A stretch of DNA of 64,000 bases, from positions 2,232,001 through 2,296,000 of the forward strand of contig NZ_JBAMHQ010000001.1 in assembly GCF_037081775.1 (NCBI RefSeq). Reading direction: 5' to 3'. This document shows, in pieces, positions 61,788 to 64,000 of this stretch. The DNA is from Haladaptatus sp. ZSTT2. GTDB taxonomy: Archaea > Halobacteriota > Halobacteria > Halobacteriales > Halococcaceae. The stretch's first letter is position 1; each line of letters starts with the position of its first letter. A program made the translations under genes and the position numbers. The notes under the pieces are model-generated. The model searched no databases, was not told where the DNA came from, and worked only from the letters and a program-made list of their open reading frames with translations.

Positions 61788-61793
61788 TTGTTA
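61788..61793 (-). promoter_or_regulatory. TAACAA promoter-like element 1 (diacetamido-sugar operon)
   Basis: TAACAAG lies 50 bases before the ATG at 61737 and 23 bases before the GTG at 61764. At the GTG the spacing matches the other elements, so it may decide the start. Confidence 0.45.
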
Positions 61794-61815
61794 GTTGAAT
61801 GCCTCTTTTCGCGCT

Positions 61816-61821
61816 TTGTTA
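61816..61821 (-). promoter_or_regulatory. TAACAA promoter-like element 2 (diacetamido-sugar operon)
   Basis: TAACAAA lies 78 bases before the ATG at 61737. With the copy at 61788 it makes two in 34 bases. Confidence 0.4.
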
Positions 61822-61923
61822 TTCAGGTACTGACCATCGGAAGTGTGGGATTTATTTGCGGAAAGGAATGACAAACCGGGCGTACTGTCCTGCGATTCCC
61901 GAATATATCGGTCGTTAATCTGC

Positions 61924-62508
61924 TCAGTCACGCGGGGCAGACCGCTCGCGGCGTCTCCGGCCCGAAAGCGAGAGTCCCGGGCGGCCATCGAGGAGCCAGA
62001 GTCCGAACGCAGCAAACAACAACCCGAACTCAAAGATGAGGTAGGCTGTGGCTTCCGGCGTTCCAAGCACGTCTACGTACTGGCCAAAGTAGTAGAAGAA
62101 GTTCGCAAGCAAGCCTTGGCGCGTACTCGACTCGACCTGAATGAGCGGCCAGAAAAACGAATCGAACTTCGGCGGGCGGCCAAGGGCGAGCGGATACAGG
62201 GCGTCGGCCGGCAGGTGAAGCAGGTAGCCAACGCCGAACGCGGTTCCCACGTCGCGCCGCCCGCGAAACAGCGCGACGATCCAGACGAGCGTGACCACCG
62301 GAACGGCGATGAGCACCGAATGGGCAAGCGATGTGCCACTCGGGAGGATGGCGAACGTCCAGCCAAGCGGTTTGTCGATCAGGTCTGGGAACTGCGAACC
62401 GAACGCTACGGCGAGTGCGGCACCCGCAGAGGGGCCTTTGCGGTGGGTGAGTCGAACGGACAGTGAATAGACGAGATAGCCAACCGCGAGGTGTTCCCAG
62501 GGCCACAT
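61924..62508 (-). CDS. DUF457-like membrane-bound metal-dependent hydrolase
   Basis: The 194-residue membrane protein starts MWPWEHLAVGYLVYSLSVR, with the histidine-containing EHLAVGYL and FGSQFPDLIDKP plus AHSVL as candidate metal ligands. These are features of the DUF457 (YdjM-like) membrane hydrolase family. The ATG at 62508 follows the stop of the upstream DUF1616 gene by two bases; a TTG at 62514 overlaps it. The reaction is unknown. It ends the right flank of the glycan locus. Confidence 0.78.
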   Translation of the reverse strand: MWPWEHLAVGYLVYSLSVRLTHRKGPSAGAALAVAFGSQFPDLIDKPLGWTFAILPSGTSLAHSVLIAVPVVTLVWIVALFRGRRDVGTAFGVGYLLHLPADALYPLALGRPPKFDSFFWPLIQVESSTRQGLLANFFYYFGQYVDVLGTPEATAYLIFEFGLLFAAFGLWLLDGRPGLSLSGRRRRERSAPRD

Positions 62509-62510
62509 GC

Positions 62511-63500
62511 TCAAGCAGCCTCAGTAACCGTCACCCAGAGATAGAGTTGCCGGTAGGCGTTTGCCTGCGTCGGCGTCTCCGGGGCATCCCCCTTGTAGAG
62601 GAGGTACGCGATTCTGAGGTCATCGCCCGTCGTCTCGGGCGTCACCGTGTGTGGGGCGACCCAGCGGTCGCCGTCCGCGACTGTCTCTGAAAATCGATCG
62701 AGTTCGGCGGTTCCCGTCACCTGCCCGGCGTCGTTTACGCGCTGTATCTGGACAACGACGGTGTACGTGACTGATCCTTGCTCGTAGTTCGAAACGGCGA
62801 AGACGAGGTTAGCTGGCTCGCTGCGAACCAACTCAGTCGGATAGCCTCCAGCGATGAGCTGGCCGTTTTCCTCTGCGAGTAACTGGAAATCCGTGTACGA
62901 TTCGCCCGATTCCGGTGCGATGAGCGCGAAGCCAAGCCCGGTAAGCGACCCGGCGATTGCGACCACCAACACGAGCGTGATGGCGACATCGACGGAGTCG
63001 GTTTGCTGTCGCCAGCGGTGAATCGCTTCGTACTGTTCGTGTGGGACGACTGCAAACCGAACGGCTTCTGGCACGCGCAACCGGCGCAACGCCCCGAGCA
63101 GCGAGAAGCCAATCGTCAGAAACGAGACGGCGGTGACGAGCGGGCCAACCGAGAGGCCGAACGCCGTCTGCGAGATGAAAAACGCGGTGAGAACCACGAC
63201 GATGAGGCTGAACGCGACCGAGAGCGCGAGTCGCTCTGCGGTGTCGAGACTCGGCACCACGCGGTCTGTGGCCGCCGCCTCGTCGTGGCGGTAGACGTGT
63301 CCGGGAAACGCAACCGTCGTCAGGGCGAAGCCGGGAAGGAAGGCTAACGCAAGCAACGAAAGGAGGATACGAACCGGCGATGCCGCGTCGAGCAGGATGA
63401 TTGCCTGTGAGATGAGGACGAGAACGATGACGATGCTCACGTCCCACGGCAGTCGACGGTCGCTCGTCTCTTGGCCGAGGCCGATGCTCAACGGTTTCAT
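62511..63500 (-). CDS. DUF1616 family membrane protein
   Basis: The 329-residue protein has four or so helices in its first 190 residues (for example VSIVIVLVLISQAIILLD and LALSVAFSLIVVVLTAFFIS) and a beta-rich extracytoplasmic domain from about residue 205 (FQLLAEENGQLIAGG, AYLLYKGDAPETP). That is the DUF1616 plan found near archaeal glycan genes. No activity is known. It is coupled to the DUF457-like gene. A TAACAA element is 83 bases upstream of the ATG at 63500. Confidence 0.82.
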   Translation of the reverse strand: MKPLSIGLGQETSDRRLPWDVSIVIVLVLISQAIILLDAASPVRILLSLLALAFLPGFALTTVAFPGHVYRHDEAAATDRVVPSLDTAERLALSVAFSLIVVVLTAFFISQTAFGLSVGPLVTAVSFLTIGFSLLGALRRLRVPEAVRFAVVPHEQYEAIHRWRQQTDSVDVAITLVLVVAIAGSLTGLGFALIAPESGESYTDFQLLAEENGQLIAGGYPTELVRSEPANLVFAVSNYEQGSVTYTVVVQIQRVNDAGQVTGTAELDRFSETVADGDRWVAPHTVTPETTGDDLRIAYLLYKGDAPETPTQANAYRQLYLWVTVTEAA

Positions 63501-63583
63501 CAGCTCCCTCTGGCCATCGGTTTCCCCCCACTCAGACCGTGCGTCTCCTGACTCATTTGTCTGTTACACGCGAGGAATGTGCT

Positions 63584-63589
63584 TTGTTA
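63584..63589 (-). promoter_or_regulatory. TAACAA promoter-like element (DUF1616)
   Basis: TAACAAA, 83 bases before the ATG at 63500. It would imply a leader of about 50 bases. Confidence 0.4.
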
Positions 63590-63730
63590 GTCGGCAGCTA
63601 TCTGCCCGCTGGCTGTGGCTACTGGCACTGAGACGGTTGTTGAGAAAAAGCGGTCGTGTCCGTGTATTACTGCGATAGGAGTGTTCGAACTGTGACAGCC
63701 CGCGGACAGTCTGTCGCTCCTATGTTCTGG

Positions 63731-64000
63731 TTACATCACGGCGCTTAGGTACTGGCGTTCCCATTCGCGGCGCTTTTCGATGAGGTCTTTCCCCCGCTGG
63801 GTGATGTTGTAATAGTTTGTGCGCCGGTCGATTTGCCCCTTCTCTACCAGCTCCTTTTCGACGAGTGTATCGAGATTCGGATACAGCCGCCCATGGTTAA
63901 TCTCGCCTACGTACTGCTCGAGTTCTTCTTTGATCGTTTGCCCTGATGGCTTGTCCTTGCCGTTTATGACGTACAGCAGGTCGCGCTGGAAGCCAGTCAG
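63731..64000 (-). CDS. PadR-family transcriptional regulator, C-terminal part
   Basis: The frame is open from the window edge to TAA at 63731. The 89 visible residues start LTGFQRDLLYVINGKDKPSG and continue with a winged helix (GRLYPNLDTLVEKELVEKG, then RRTNYYNITQRGKDLIEK), the PadR pattern of haloarchaeal regulators. The N-terminal few residues are outside the window. It flanks the glycan locus and may regulate it, which is an inference from position only. Confidence 0.88.
   Translation of the reverse strand: MTGFQRDLLYVINGKDKPSGQTIKEELEQYVGEINHGRLYPNLDTLVEKELVEKGQIDRRTNYYNITQRGKDLIEKRREWERQYLSAVM

Noticed and set aside
33379-63500. Recent horizontal transfer of the glycan locus by a mobile element
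   Set aside because: I found no integrase, transposase, tRNA target or terminal repeats, and coding GC looks like the flanks. Gene content is variable in nature, but the sequence shows no transfer scar.

Overview
The window looks like the chromosome of a halophilic archaeon (class Halobacteria). It is GC-rich, encodes strongly acidic proteins, has a HalX-type response regulator, twin-arginine secretion signals, an archaeal RpoP / eL43 / Pcc1 / prefoldin block, archaeal CoA-pathway enzymes and a cysteine-type archaeal Thi4. Genus cannot be fixed from the sequence alone. I see no rRNA, tRNA, CRISPR array, insertion sequence or integrase.

Positions 1 to about 33 kb are mostly core genes. They run: a metal ABC importer (1-2285); a Yip1 / CARDB / LolD-MacB-type ABC operon (2289-6216); a thioesterase and citramalate synthase; an HNH-like zinc protein; a Tat-secreted surface protein; GMP synthase subunit A; a DUF2070 protein; a divergent histidine kinase / HalX pair; the operon eL43-rpoP-pcc1-prefoldin beta-DUF3194; an MFS transporter; DUF2103; pth2-truD; a second Yip1 protein; a coupled dcd-thiR-methyltransferase run; thi4; the archaeal pantoate kinase / phosphopantothenate synthetase pair; a PNPOx-like protein; an MFS transporter; aspS; and two HTH regulators.

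Positions 33.4 to about 63.5 kb form one large cell-surface glycan locus. It has several glycosyltransferases, a flippase translationally coupled to a seven-motif FG-GAP/VCBS propeller protein, two tandem secreted beta-helix proteins (a Tat lipoprotein and a larger protein with a triplicated C-terminal module), an AI-2E-type permease, an AlkP-superfamily enzyme, a GT-C-like membrane protein and a six-hairpin protein. A tightly coupled six-gene operon (55496-61737) carries acyltransferase, aminotransferase, 3-dehydrogenase, 6-dehydrogenase, glycosyltransferase and 2-epimerase. Its five enzymes match the set known to make UDP-2,3-diacetamido-2,3-dideoxy-uronic acids.

The most unusual signal is non-coding. 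The hexamer TAACAA, usually TAACAAT or TAACAAA, recurs in the intergenic DNA upstream of most independently transcribed genes of the glycan locus, often about 25-38 nt before the start codon, where a TATA box would sit for a leaderless archaeal transcript. The same hexamer precedes the Tat-secreted protein at 10624, but I did not see it before the housekeeping genes. This suggests a co-regulated surface-gene regulon with a non-canonical promoter. Several intergenic inverted repeats (8295, 25711, 29800, 31623, 33282, 34582, 45906, 46218) are further candidate regulatory or termination structures.
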